Under the pieces are notes generated by a model. That model had not been told where the DNA came from, searched no databases, and saw nothing but the letters and a program-made list of their open reading frames with translations. Below are positions 8,427-17,047 of a stretch of DNA of 64,000 nt, piece after piece; position 1 is the stretch's first letter, and every line of letters begins with the position of its first letter. The stretch is from assembly GCF_017744115.1 (NCBI RefSeq), contig NZ_JAGHQW010000005.1, positions 62,001-126,000 of the forward strand. The letters are read 5' to 3'. Source of the stretch: Salinisphaera sp. G21_0 (lineage in GTDB: Bacteria > Pseudomonadota > Gammaproteobacteria > Pseudomonadales > Endozoicomonadaceae). Both the position numbers and the translations under genes were made by a program.

Positions 8427-10274
8427 ATGGCTATTAAACGACTGAAAAAGATCACCCTTTACGGGCCGAGCCAGGAGAAGAGCGGCATCCTGAAAGAGCT
8501 GCAATCCCTGGGCTGTCTGCATCTGATTCCATTAACCGATAAACCGGTTGAGGTTCAGGTGCAGCCGGCGGAGGCCAGTGAAGCGAAAGCGTGGCTGGAG
8601 CGCAGCCCAAAACAGAGAAGGCAGATTCGCAATTTTCGTGAACATAAGGATGCTGCCCGAGTAGACGACATCGTTCATAAGATTTTGGACAACAAGTCCA
8701 AATTCCGTGAGCAGTCCGATATTCGCGACAAGCTGCAGGAACGGATTCGGGAAGTGCGTCCCTGGGGCGAGTTTACTTTTCCTGCCCTGTCTGACCTGAA
8801 TGGTCAACGGTTCTGGTTCTATGTTCTGCCCAATGGTGAACTGCCGACGCTCAGGGACTCCCTTAAACAGTGCGAGCTGCCCTGGGAGCTGATCCATCAG
8901 AGCCAGAAAGACAGTTACGTCATCGTTCTTTCTGACAAGGAGCCCGAGGACTTTCTGCTTCCTGTGCATCGTTCTCATGTGGGTAAGATTCCCCTTTCCC
9001 GCCTGGAAGAGATGCTCGATGAAGCAGAGGATGCCATCGAAGATCTGCTGGCTGAGCGAGAAGCGCTGACACGCTGGCACTACCTTCTGGATCAGGTGCT
9101 TGCCGCCCGTCTGGACAGTGCAGATCTGCAGCAGGCCACCAGTGGCACTATGGATGAAGACAGCTTCTTCCTGGTGCAGGGCTGGGTACCGGTGGCTGAG
9201 CAGGCCAATGTTGAAGCCTTCACGGCTGCCCACGGTGTTGCGGCAATATTTGAAGACCCGACGGCAGACGACAATCCTCCGACGTTACTGGACAAACCGG
9301 CTGGAACCGGTGGTGGTGCGGATGCCCTTGGCTTCTTCCAGACACCCAACTACCGCGCCTGGGATCCGGGCAATGTGGTGTTTTACTCATTCTCGCTGTT
9401 CTTCGCGATGATCATGAGTGATGCCATGTACTGTCTGATTTTCGGACTGATCGTTTTCCTGTTCAGGGGCAAGCTCCGGCAGAGTGAAACCGGTCGTCGT
9501 CTGATGAATCTGGCGTACTTTATGTCCGGTGTGGGTATTGTCTGGGGTGTCTTTATCGGCAGTTACTTCGGTGCGGCACCGGACAGTGGCAGCTTATTTG
9601 GCCGTCTGGCCTTTATCGACCTCAACGATTACAACGCCATGATGAAATTGTCGGTGGTGATCGGTGTTGCGCACCTGATCGTTGCCAACGTCATGACGGC
9701 GATTGTCAATCGTGGCTCAAGTTATGCCCTGGCACCATTGGGCTGGGCGGGGTTGATGGGTGGTGGTCTGACACTGTGGCTGGGGATGACCGGTACGCTG
9801 CCAGCGGCGTTTCAATCCACCATTGGCCCGGGGCTGATGATTGCCGGTGCCCTGCTGGTATTCCTGTTCTCCAGCAGCCGCGAAGTGACATCCTTCAAGG
9901 ACCTTATTCTGAGAATGCTGGATGGCCTGAAAGCCGTCTACAACATTACCAGTGCTTTTGGTGATGTACTCAGTTACATGCGCCTGTTTGCCCTCGGCCT
10001 GTCCGGTGCATCCCTGGCCATGACGTTTAACTCTCTGGCCATGGACGTTCTTAATTCCAGCCCCGTCACCGGTGTGCTGTTTGCGGGAATCATTCTGCTG
10101 CTGGGTCACCTGCTGAATTTTGCCCTGTGCATCATGAGCGGTGTGGTTCACGGCATGCGTCTTAACGTCATTGAATTTGTCAACTGGGGACTGTCTGACG
10201 AAGGCTACCCATTTAAAGTCTTTAACCAAAGAACGACCTTTAACCAGCAAACAACTTTTAGTAAAGAGGATTAA
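8427..10274 (+). CDS. atpI: V/A-type ATPase subunit I (membrane subunit a homologue)
   Basis: This 615-residue protein has a cytoplasmic, partly coiled-coil N-terminal half (about residues 1-300) and a C-terminal half with seven or eight membrane segments. It is the stator subunit that forms the ion half-channels against the K ring and carries the essential arginine in the penultimate helices. The segment F-G-D-V-L-S-Y-M-R-L-F-A-L-G-L-S-G (around residue 515) contains that conserved region. The start is set at ATG 8427 (M-A-I-K-R-L-K-K-I), because the in-frame TTG two codons earlier is unlikely. It ends two bases before atpK, indicating coupled expression. Confidence 0.94.
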   Translation: MAIKRLKKITLYGPSQEKSGILKELQSLGCLHLIPLTDKPVEVQVQPAEASEAKAWLERSPKQRRQIRNFREHKDAARVDDIVHKILDNKSKFREQSDIRDKLQERIREVRPWGEFTFPALSDLNGQRFWFYVLPNGELPTLRDSLKQCELPWELIHQSQKDSYVIVLSDKEPEDFLLPVHRSHVGKIPLSRLEEMLDEAEDAIEDLLAEREALTRWHYLLDQVLAARLDSADLQQATSGTMDEDSFFLVQGWVPVAEQANVEAFTAAHGVAAIFEDPTADDNPPTLLDKPAGTGGGADALGFFQTPNYRAWDPGNVVFYSFSLFFAMIMSDAMYCLIFGLIVFLFRGKLRQSETGRRLMNLAYFMSGVGIVWGVFIGSYFGAAPDSGSLFGRLAFIDLNDYNAMMKLSVVIGVAHLIVANVMTAIVNRGSSYALAPLGWAGLMGGGLTLWLGMTGTLPAAFQSTIGPGLMIAGALLVFLFSSSREVTSFKDLILRMLDGLKAVYNITSAFGDVLSYMRLFALGLSGASLAMTFNSLAMDVLNSSPVTGVLFAGIILLLGHLLNFALCIMSGVVHGMRLNVIEFVNWGLSDEGYPFKVFNQRTTFNQQTTFSKED

Positions 10275-10276
10275 CA

Positions 10277-10726
10277 ATGGATGCACTGATTATCGCACTG
10301 GGTTGGGTAGGTGTTTTCGCACCGGTTGCTCTGGGTGCAGTGGGTTCTGCAATCGGCTGTTCCGTCGCCGGACAGTCTGCCTGTGGTGCGATGCTGGATG
10401 TGGAGAGCGGCTACGGCAAGTTCGTCGGTCTCTCGGCCATGCCATCTTCCCAGGTTATTTACGGCATTGTCATCATGTTTACCCTGAGTGGCATCGGCGT
10501 CACTCTGGCCAGCGCTCCTGGTCTGTTTGGTATTGGTCTGCTGACCGGTGTTGCCCTGATGTACTCTGCCGTCTACCAGGGACAGGCGGTTGCGGCGGCC
10601 ATCAATGCTTCCAAGAACAAGCCGGAAGTGTTTGGCCTTTCGATTGCGCCTGCTGCGATCGTAGAAGGCTTTGCGGTATTTGCTTTCGTATTCGCACTGG
10701 TTATGGGCCAGGGCATCGCCGCCTGA
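10277..10726 (+). CDS. atpK: V/A-type ATPase proteolipid subunit K, Na+-type binding signature
   Basis: This 149-residue, four-helix double-hairpin proteolipid forms the membrane rotor ring. Hairpin 1 lacks a carboxylate: helix 2 carries P-S-S-Q (S58, Q59). Helix 3 has Y-Q-G-Q with Q101, and helix 4 carries the ion-binding glutamate E130 in P-A-A-I-V-E-G-F-A. The order and spacing match the Na+ ligands described for Enterococcus hirae NtpK (T64, Q65, Q110, E139), so Na+ coupling is inferred. One carboxylate per four-helix subunit is the V-type arrangement. It follows atpI by two bases and is separated from atpE by a palindromic repeat. Confidence 0.94.
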   Translation: MDALIIALGWVGVFAPVALGAVGSAIGCSVAGQSACGAMLDVESGYGKFVGLSAMPSSQVIYGIVIMFTLSGIGVTLASAPGLFGIGLLTGVALMYSAVYQGQAVAAAINASKNKPEVFGLSIAPAAIVEGFAVFAFVFALVMGQGIAA

Positions 10727-10744
10727 TGATGGGTAAAAGATTTG

Positions 10745-10824
10745 GAACCACAAAGGACACGAAGAACACGGAGAAAAGCTTTTCTTATTTCTTTCCTTTG
10801 TGAACTTGGTGAGCTTTGTGGTTC
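10745..10824. repeat. palindromic repeat between atpK and atpE
   Basis: This is an imperfect inverted repeat of about 80 bases. The outer arms are GAACCACAAAG and CTTTGTGGTTC (perfect over 11 bases), and the inside is purine-rich on the left and pyrimidine-rich on the right. It resembles the dispersed CCACAAAGGACAC-type palindromes of many proteobacterial genomes. In RNA it would form a long hairpin between the membrane and head genes. Confidence 0.7.
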
Positions 10825-10860
10825 AAAAAATTGGCCCATAAGCAAATACAGGATTAGATA

Positions 10861-11553
10861 ATGAGTACAGCAACTCCTGAAAAACAAACCGGGAAGACCG
10901 TTTCCGTCGGTGTTCAGGAACTGATCGAAAAGCTGCGTAACCAGGGCGTCGACAGCGGTCGCCAGGAAGCGGGCAAGATTATTTCTGACGCTGAAGCCAA
11001 AGCCGCCGAGCTGATCGCGGATGCCGAAAAACGCGCCAGTGCCATTGTTGGCAAGGCCCGTGAGGAAGCAGATTTTATTACCAGGGCAGGCAAAGAAGCG
11101 CTGCAGCTGGCTGAGCGAAATGCCGTCCTTGAGCTGAAAGACTATCTGCTGGAAAAATTCTCAGACCAGATCCGTGCGGTGGTCAGCCACTCCATGGAAG
11201 GCGACAAACTGCTGGAAGGGATGATTCTGGAAGTGGCTGGCCAGAACAATCTGCGCGGCGAAAACAACATCGAAGTGATCCTGCCCAGAAAAGTCATTGG
11301 TGTGGATGAACTGCGTGACAAACCTGAGCTGCTCAAGGCCGGTGGTTTGCTGGAGTTCGCCATGAAGCGGGCCAGTGAGATGCTTCAGGATGGCGTAACG
11401 TTCACCGTTGGTGGTGCTGGCCAGAGTGGCATTGCCTTTCGTCTGAAAGACAAGGATATCCAGGTCGAGCTGACCGATGAAGCCGTTGCTGCGGTTCTGC
11501 TGAAGCACCTGCAGCCACGTTTCCGTGCCCTGCTTGAAGGCATTATTAAATAA
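10861..11553 (+). CDS. atpE: V/A-type ATPase subunit E (peripheral stalk)
   Basis: This 230-residue protein has an Ala/Glu/Lys-rich N-terminal helix (about residues 15-100, with A-E-A-K-A-A-E-L-I-A-D-A-E-K-R-A) followed by a globular C-terminal domain that ends in L-K-H-L-Q-P-R-F-R-A-L-L-E-G. This is the layout of the peripheral-stalk subunit E that holds the A3B3 head against subunit I. The first 20 residues form a short polar extension. In chlamydial and spirochaetal operons atpE is the first gene. Here it follows atpK, with palindromic repeats on both sides. Confidence 0.85.
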   Translation: MSTATPEKQTGKTVSVGVQELIEKLRNQGVDSGRQEAGKIISDAEAKAAELIADAEKRASAIVGKAREEADFITRAGKEALQLAERNAVLELKDYLLEKFSDQIRAVVSHSMEGDKLLEGMILEVAGQNNLRGENNIEVILPRKVIGVDELRDKPELLKAGGLLEFAMKRASEMLQDGVTFTVGGAGQSGIAFRLKDKDIQVELTDEAVAAVLLKHLQPRFRALLEGIIK

Positions 11554-11620
11554 TTGGTGTCAGTTCTGGTGGCAGGGAAACCCCCGCTACCCGTTCGTAT
11601 AAGGGGGGGGAATTCAAAAT

Positions 11621-11716
11621 GCCATTTGCCACAGAGACACGGAGACACGGAGAAAGAGCTTTTTTATCAGGTTTTCTTTTCTCTGTGTCTCCGTGATTCC
11701 GTGGCAAAAAAATGGC
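11621..11716. repeat. second palindromic repeat in the V-ATPase operon
   Basis: This inverted repeat of about 96 bases has outer arms GCCATT and AATGGC and inner arms built on GCCACAGAGACACGGAG and CTCCGTG-ATTCCGTGGC. It has the same architecture as the element at 10745-10824 but a different sequence variant. A run of eight G lies just upstream (11603-11610). It separates atpE from the DUF2764 gene. Confidence 0.7.
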
Positions 11717-11749
11717 AAAACCCGGATTACTCTCCCCAAGGAGAATACA

Positions 11750-12439
11750 ATGGCTGAAAATGCCTACTATACCCTGCTGACATCGCTGCCGCATATTGAC
11801 TCACTGTTTAACAGCAAGATTACGCCTATCTCACGCATTCAGCTGGACCGCCGTCTGGCCATGTTGTCCACGGCAGATCGTGAAACACTGGTTAAGGTGG
11901 AACAGCTGGTGCACTGGAGCCATCTGGGCGAAGAGATCAAAGAAGCGTATTTGATCAATCTGGCAGAGCGCCTGTTGCAGGAGCTGGACAGTCCTGATCT
12001 GAAAGAGCTGGTGAACTGGCGTCTGGATATGCGAACCATTGCTGCCGCCTTGCGACGAAAGGCCAATGGTATTCAGGCTCCGACGTCCGCGAAATGGAGT
12101 TACGGTAGCCGCTATGCCTACATCCGCCATAACTGGAATCATCCCACCCTCGGTTTGCAGCATGCATTCCCCTGGATTCCGGTGGCGGTTGAATGCCTGA
12201 GTAAAAAAGACTACCTGACGCTGGAAAAAACAGTGATGGAAGCGGTGTGGAACAAGCTGAACGAGCTTGGTGCCAGACACCGTTTCGATTTTGAAGCCGT
12301 GGTGATCTATCTGCTGCGCTGGAACCTGGTGGCACGCTGGACCTCCTACAATGGTGAACAGGCAGTGGTTCGGTTTAATGAGCTGACCCAGCAGGCATTA
12401 GGGGAATTTGCCCACCAATTGCCGGGTTCCCCGGATTAA
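11750..12439 (+). CDS. DUF2764 protein of the bacterial V-ATPase operon (subunit C counterpart)
   Basis: This 229-residue soluble protein begins N-A-Y-Y-T-L-L-T-S-L-P-H-I and is mostly helical. DUF2764 proteins are found between atpE and atpA in chlamydial and spirochaetal V-ATPase operons, where no canonical subunit C is annotated. Its size and place suggest the same socket or stalk role, which is an inference. The start at 11750 is preferred over an upstream in-frame ATG at 11693, because AAGGAG lies seven bases before it and the upstream codons fall in the palindromic repeat. It is 18 bases ahead of atpA. Confidence 0.8.
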   Translation: MAENAYYTLLTSLPHIDSLFNSKITPISRIQLDRRLAMLSTADRETLVKVEQLVHWSHLGEEIKEAYLINLAERLLQELDSPDLKELVNWRLDMRTIAAALRRKANGIQAPTSAKWSYGSRYAYIRHNWNHPTLGLQHAFPWIPVAVECLSKKDYLTLEKTVMEAVWNKLNELGARHRFDFEAVVIYLLRWNLVARWTSYNGEQAVVRFNELTQQALGEFAHQLPGSPD

Positions 12440-12457
12440 ACGACAACGGTTATACAC

Positions 12458-14317
12458 ATGACTGAACAGACAAAAACAGATCTGATGCAACAGACCTCTG
12501 CCCGGGTGGTAGCGGTGATGGGTGATATCATCACCATCGAAAGCATCAGTGGCAAAGATGGTGCGAAAAAGCCGCTGGTTAAGAACGAGGTGGTCTATGT
12601 ACTGCCAAGCCGTCGCGCCAATGAAGCGGTGGAAGAGCAGCTGATGGCCGAGATTCTCCGTGTTCGTGGCAACACGGCGGATATTCAGGTGTTTGAGGAA
12701 ACCCGTGGTGTTGCTGTCGGTGACCTGATCATTCAGACCGGGCACATGCTGTCTGTGGATCTGGGGCCTGGTATTCTCAGCATGATCTACGACGGTCTGC
12801 AGAACCCGCTGGAGCGTCTGGCGAATCTGCATGGTCGCTTCCTGCAGCGTGGTGTTCAGGTTGAGTCCCTGGATCGTACCCATAACTGGGCGTTTACTGC
12901 CGTGGCTAAAATCGGCGATAAACTCCGTGCCGGTGAAACCTTTGGTACCGTTCCGGAAGGTCGCTTTACCCACAAAATCATGATTCCGTTTGATACCGTG
13001 GGTGAAGTGGAAGTGGTCTGGATTCAGGAAGGCAACTTCTCTGTTGACACTATCGTGGCTCGGGTGAAAAACCATAAGGGTGAAGAAATTCCCTTGACCA
13101 TGTACCAGCGCTGGCCGGTGCGTAAGTCAATCGCTGAAACGCTGGCCGCAAAAGGCAAGACCGAGCGTCTTTACCCTAACCAGCCGCTGATCACCACCAC
13201 CCGTATCGTTGATACCTTCTTCCCGATTGCCCGTGGTGGTACCGGCTGTATCCCCGGACCTTTCGGTTCCGGTAAGACAGTATTGCAGCACGGTTTTTCC
13301 CGTTACTGCGACGCGGATATCGTTATTGTCACTGCCTGCGGTGAGCGTGCCGGTGAGGTGGTTGAAACCATCGAAGAGTTCCCGCACCTGCAGGACCCCA
13401 AGACCGGTGGTGCCCTTATCGATCGTACGGTCATTATCTGTAATACGTCGTCTATGCCGGTGGCTGCCCGTGAAGCCTCTATCTATACCGGTCTGACACT
13501 GGGTGAGTACTATCGCCAGATGGGTTACAACGTGCTGGCCCTGGCTGACTCTACTTCCCGCTGGGCCCAGGCCATGCGTGAAACCTCTAACCGTCTGGAA
13601 GAAATTCCCGGTGAAGAAGGCTTCCCGGCCTATATGGACTCTGCCATCAAGGGGGTTTACGAGCGTTGTGGTGTGGTTCGCAACGAAGACGGCGACGAAG
13701 GTTCCCTGACCATGATTGGCTCTGTATCACCGGCTGGTGGTAACTTTGAAGAGCCGGTGACCCAGGCCACCCTGAGTACCGTAAAGGCGTTCCTTGGTCT
13801 GTCTTATGATCGTGCTTACAAGCGTTTCTACCCGGCGATTGATCCTCTGATCTCCTGGTCCCGTTATCTGGATCAGCTGGAAGACTGGTACTCGAAAAAC
13901 CTGTCACCAGAGTGGGTCAGCAATGTCCGGGAGATGCAGGAACTGCTGGTGCGTGGTGACAGCATCAACCAGATGATGCAGGTAACTGGTGAAGAGGGTA
14001 TTACTCTGGAAGACTACGTGACTTTCCAGAAGTCTTACATGCTGGACATGGTCTATCTGCAGCAGGACGCTTTTGACGATGTGGACGCTTCCTGCCCAAT
14101 CCATCGTCAGCAGGAAAACTTTGACCTGGTGGTGAGCCTGATTCGTCAGCAGTACAACTTCAGCGAGAAAGAAGAGGTGCGTGATTACTTTATCAAGCTG
14201 ACCGGCCTGTTCAAGAACATGCACTATGCACATCACGGATCACCTGAATACAACAACTACATGCACCGTATTCAGGAGCTTCGCAGCCATTACGCCATGG
14301 GTGCTTTAGCTGCCTGA
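12458..14317 (+). CDS. atpA: V/A-type ATPase subunit A (catalytic)
   Basis: This 619-residue catalytic subunit has Walker A G-P-F-G-S-G-K-T at residues 267-274, then C-G-E-R-A-G-E-V-V-E with the catalytic glutamate, L-A-D-S-T-S-R-W-A-Q-A-M-R-E and E-E-G-F-P-A-Y. The non-homologous insertion domain typical of A subunits lies between about residues 130 and 230. It hydrolyses or makes ATP in the cytoplasm and is coupled through D and K to ion flow. Chlamydial-type A subunits are usually slightly shorter. As the last gene, directly before a strong terminator, it shows that the operon order is B-D-I-K-E-DUF2764-A. Confidence 0.96.
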   Translation: MTEQTKTDLMQQTSARVVAVMGDIITIESISGKDGAKKPLVKNEVVYVLPSRRANEAVEEQLMAEILRVRGNTADIQVFEETRGVAVGDLIIQTGHMLSVDLGPGILSMIYDGLQNPLERLANLHGRFLQRGVQVESLDRTHNWAFTAVAKIGDKLRAGETFGTVPEGRFTHKIMIPFDTVGEVEVVWIQEGNFSVDTIVARVKNHKGEEIPLTMYQRWPVRKSIAETLAAKGKTERLYPNQPLITTTRIVDTFFPIARGGTGCIPGPFGSGKTVLQHGFSRYCDADIVIVTACGERAGEVVETIEEFPHLQDPKTGGALIDRTVIICNTSSMPVAAREASIYTGLTLGEYYRQMGYNVLALADSTSRWAQAMRETSNRLEEIPGEEGFPAYMDSAIKGVYERCGVVRNEDGDEGSLTMIGSVSPAGGNFEEPVTQATLSTVKAFLGLSYDRAYKRFYPAIDPLISWSRYLDQLEDWYSKNLSPEWVSNVREMQELLVRGDSINQMMQVTGEEGITLEDYVTFQKSYMLDMVYLQQDAFDDVDASCPIHRQQENFDLVVSLIRQQYNFSEKEEVRDYFIKLTGLFKNMHYAHHGSPEYNNYMHRIQELRSHYAMGALAA

Positions 14318-14347
14318 TGGCTGTTGTATAACACGTCCTGTCCAAGT

Positions 14348-14375
14348 CTGCCGGCGATGCCGGCAGTACTTTTTT
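14348..14375 (+). terminator. rho-independent terminator of the V-ATPase operon
   Basis: A perfect 8-base GC-rich stem (CTGCCGGC / GCCGGCAG) with a three-base loop is followed within three bases by a T-run. It lies 30 bases after the atpA stop. Confidence 0.9.
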
Positions 14376-14496
14376 AACCCGGATATTTTCAGATATGTCT
14401 TCGCCCATTATCCCCTGAATATCTTTGATTTAGTTTGAACTTTTTGGTTTTTTTAATATCAACACTGGCTATGTTGAAAAGAGCAGTCGGTGTTAT

Positions 14497-16041
14497 ATGG
14501 ATAGCGATAAAATTTCAGGCTTGCCTGACTCTTGCATTGTTCAAACTTACCATTCTTATCAGCAAGAACGTGCGGGTGGCAGGATGGGCTCTTACCATGT
14601 TACCCCCTGTGAACATGATGACCTTTCAGGCGCTGATTCTGGCTCAAATTTGCAGGAAGACGGCAGGATGCAGCGTTTGGCTGAGAGGTTTTCAGCTATC
14701 GGTACTGTTACTCAACCAGTCTCTGCGCAAAAGATAGAAGTGAAAACCAGGGTTCAGTGTGCTTTGCAGGCATTCCTGAAACATGACATTGAGCTTTGCA
14801 GGCAATTTGTGCAGCCAGCATATCCTGACTGTGATAAAAGTTTTACCCCTCGATTTATCAGATTTTTTCCTGTTGTGTCAGGGATTTTGATCGATGCTCT
14901 TGTTGCAAAAGGAGAATCTGCCACAGACAGCGATTATGAGCTGGCAGGTGATGTCTTAAAAGACAGTGAGGTGAAAGCTGTTTTTTTCCAGCTGATAAGA
15001 GCCACTTTTTCCGGGCTGGATAGTTCCAGGAAAACTACAGCTGATCATCTTCTTAAGGCTTATAAAAAATATCCGGATGGGTGTTATGACGCAATAGTCG
15101 ATGGAATCATCAGTCATAGAAAATCCCTTCCGGAATTACAGGTTGCAATGGACAGAAATCGGCTTACCCGGGGATTTCCAGCATGCTATTTTCCAATGCT
15201 GTTTGGCTCGAAGGAAGACTATTATCTGGGGGTAGATGCCCAAAATTATGATGCCAATACGGTTCATAATCTTTGTCAGGCCTTTGCAGGTTTGTTGGAG
15301 CAGTCCCGTCGTGGCGATCTTGAACCTGTGAATTTGTTGATATTGAATCAGATTCATCAACGTCTGACTAAGGATGTCAAGTCCTGGTATGGTGAACCTA
15401 TATCTCCAACTTATGACTGTGCTGTATCACATGTATTTGATATTCCGAAAGAAAAATTCACGCAGTCTGGTTACCTGGAAATGATGTTATTCGTGCAGAA
15501 CTGCGATAAAAAATACCGGGGTATAGATAAACTCTCTCCTGAAAATCACGCAATTTTTCATATTTGTGGCTACCATGCGCCAAATGATGAGAGACCGGGT
15601 AAAGTTACGGTCAGAGCCTATTGTGATGAGCCTGACAAAGGTAATATTCGCAAGAAAAATGTATTGATAAACGTGCTGGTTGACCATAGAAAGGCGCTGC
15701 ATAGCACCCCGACTCCGGAAGATGTTCGCTTATCTACTGCCCGGCTGGCAAAGCGATTAATGCTTTTGCACTATTTTCTTGACGGAAATGGCAGAACCAT
15801 TATTTACCTGATCAATCGCGAGCTGCTCAGAAATGGTCAGCCTCCGTCAATTATTCTGGATGCTGACGCCATTACTGCGAAGTCATCTGCCGAGTTCTCC
15901 CAAATGATAAAGGAAGGGCAGGATCTTTTTATCGGTATACAGCGCAATAGGCAGCCAACCTTATCTAATCCACCCTCTCTCTGTTTTCATGATCAGGCAA
16001 AAAGCAGGTTGCATGGGTATTTGCAGCAAGACTGGCGATAG
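14497..16041 (+). CDS. Fic-like domain protein, candidate effector
   Basis: This 514-residue protein has no signal peptide or membrane segment. Residues 425-433 read H-Y-F-L-D-G-N-G-R, which fits the Fic active-site motif H-[FP]-F-x-[DE]-G-N-G-R with tyrosine at the second position. It is followed by a helix T-I-I-Y-L-I-N-R-E-L, as in Fic folds. Fic enzymes move AMP or related groups from nucleotides onto protein hydroxyls. No inhibitory helix motif or toxin-antitoxin partner was noticed. The remaining ~400 residues are unrecognised. It follows the V-ATPase terminator and has its own unit. Base composition is more AT-rich than the neighbouring operon, which together with the orphan N-terminus suggests an acquired effector. 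Start ATG 14497 has only a weak ribosome site. Confidence 0.6.
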   Translation: MDSDKISGLPDSCIVQTYHSYQQERAGGRMGSYHVTPCEHDDLSGADSGSNLQEDGRMQRLAERFSAIGTVTQPVSAQKIEVKTRVQCALQAFLKHDIELCRQFVQPAYPDCDKSFTPRFIRFFPVVSGILIDALVAKGESATDSDYELAGDVLKDSEVKAVFFQLIRATFSGLDSSRKTTADHLLKAYKKYPDGCYDAIVDGIISHRKSLPELQVAMDRNRLTRGFPACYFPMLFGSKEDYYLGVDAQNYDANTVHNLCQAFAGLLEQSRRGDLEPVNLLILNQIHQRLTKDVKSWYGEPISPTYDCAVSHVFDIPKEKFTQSGYLEMMLFVQNCDKKYRGIDKLSPENHAIFHICGYHAPNDERPGKVTVRAYCDEPDKGNIRKKNVLINVLVDHRKALHSTPTPEDVRLSTARLAKRLMLLHYFLDGNGRTIIYLINRELLRNGQPPSIILDADAITAKSSAEFSQMIKEGQDLFIGIQRNRQPTLSNPPSLCFHDQAKSRLHGYLQQDWR

Positions 16042-16231
16042 GGGGTTACGGATGTTGACAGGTTGGGTTGGTATTGTTGGTAAAAAACGACAGTATATGT
16101 ACAATGCAGAATGTTCTCCTCGTATAACCAGATAACTACGAGGCTAAAGCGGTCAGGGATTCGCCGTACATAATGATAAAAAAGTTCTGGCACCAGTGGT
16201 ACAGGATATCTGGTTGCGGAAAGGAGTTATA

Positions 16232-17041
16232 ATGAAAAAAATTACCGCCATGCTGGCATTTCTGCTGGCGTTCAGTTCCTCGCTTTTTGCCTCTTATAAC
16301 CAGATATGGGAAGAGTCCACGCTGAACAAGATTATGGAGCGCAAGGTGCTTCGTGTTGGTCTGGATGCAGGCTATATGCCATTTGAAATGACCAACAAGC
16401 AGGGTAAGATCGTTGGTTTTGATGTGGACGTTGCCCGGCAGATGGCCAAGTCCATGGGCGTAGAGCTGGAAATTGTCAATACCGCATGGGATGGCATTAT
16501 TCCGGCACTGGTGACGGATAAGTTTGACATTATCATGTCCGGTATGACTCTGACTTCCCAGCGTAACCTGCAGATTAACTTTGCCAACCCCTATATTGTC
16601 ATTGGCCAGAGTGTATTGCTGCGTAATGGCCTGGAAGATGAAATCAAGTCTTACAAAGATCTGAATAATCCAAAATATACGGTGGTTTCCAAGCTGGGCA
16701 CCACTGGCGATCTGGCCGCCAGGCGCTACCTGAGCAAGGCTAAGCTGAGATTGTTCGAAACCGAATCTGAAGGTGCCATTGAAGTGGTGAATGGCAAGGC
16801 AGATGCCTTTATTTATGACCTCCCGTTTAATGCGGTCTACTCCAGCCAGAATCCGGGCAAACTGGTTCACCTGGACACTCCTTTCACTTATGAGCCGCTG
16901 GCCTGGGGCGTTCGCAAGGGGGACCCGGACTTTGTTAACTGGTTAAATAACTTCCTGACCCAGATTCAGGGCGATGGTACTTACGATAAAATTTATGCCA
17001 AGTGGTTCGAAAGTTCCGCATGGCAAAAGACCCTGAAGTAA
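16232..17041 (+). CDS. polar amino-acid ABC transporter, periplasmic binding protein
   Basis: This 269-residue family 3 solute-binding protein has a clear signal peptide (K-K-I-T then a hydrophobic core, cleaved near S-L-F-A-S). The mature part carries V-L-R-V-G-L-D-A-G-Y-M-P-F-E, G-F-D-V-D-V-A-R-Q-M-A and W-D-G-I-I-P-A-L, the usual ligand-cleft motifs. It captures an amino acid in the periplasm for the permease and ATPase encoded next. The start at 16232 follows AAGGAG by five bases; an in-frame GTG upstream would bury the signal peptide. The ligand (glutamine, glutamate, arginine or similar) cannot be fixed from sequence. Confidence 0.9.
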   Translation: MKKITAMLAFLLAFSSSLFASYNQIWEESTLNKIMERKVLRVGLDAGYMPFEMTNKQGKIVGFDVDVARQMAKSMGVELEIVNTAWDGIIPALVTDKFDIIMSGMTLTSQRNLQINFANPYIVIGQSVLLRNGLEDEIKSYKDLNNPKYTVVSKLGTTGDLAARRYLSKAKLRLFETESEGAIEVVNGKADAFIYDLPFNAVYSSQNPGKLVHLDTPFTYEPLAWGVRKGDPDFVNWLNNFLTQIQGDGTYDKIYAKWFESSAWQKTLK

Positions 17042-17047
17042 CGGTTG

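Noticed and set aside
10141-10803. Long rightward frame across the atpI end and atpK
   Set aside because: It covers atpI and atpK in the wrong frame and is rich in Cys and Arg, typical of an antiphase reading of a proteolipid gene.
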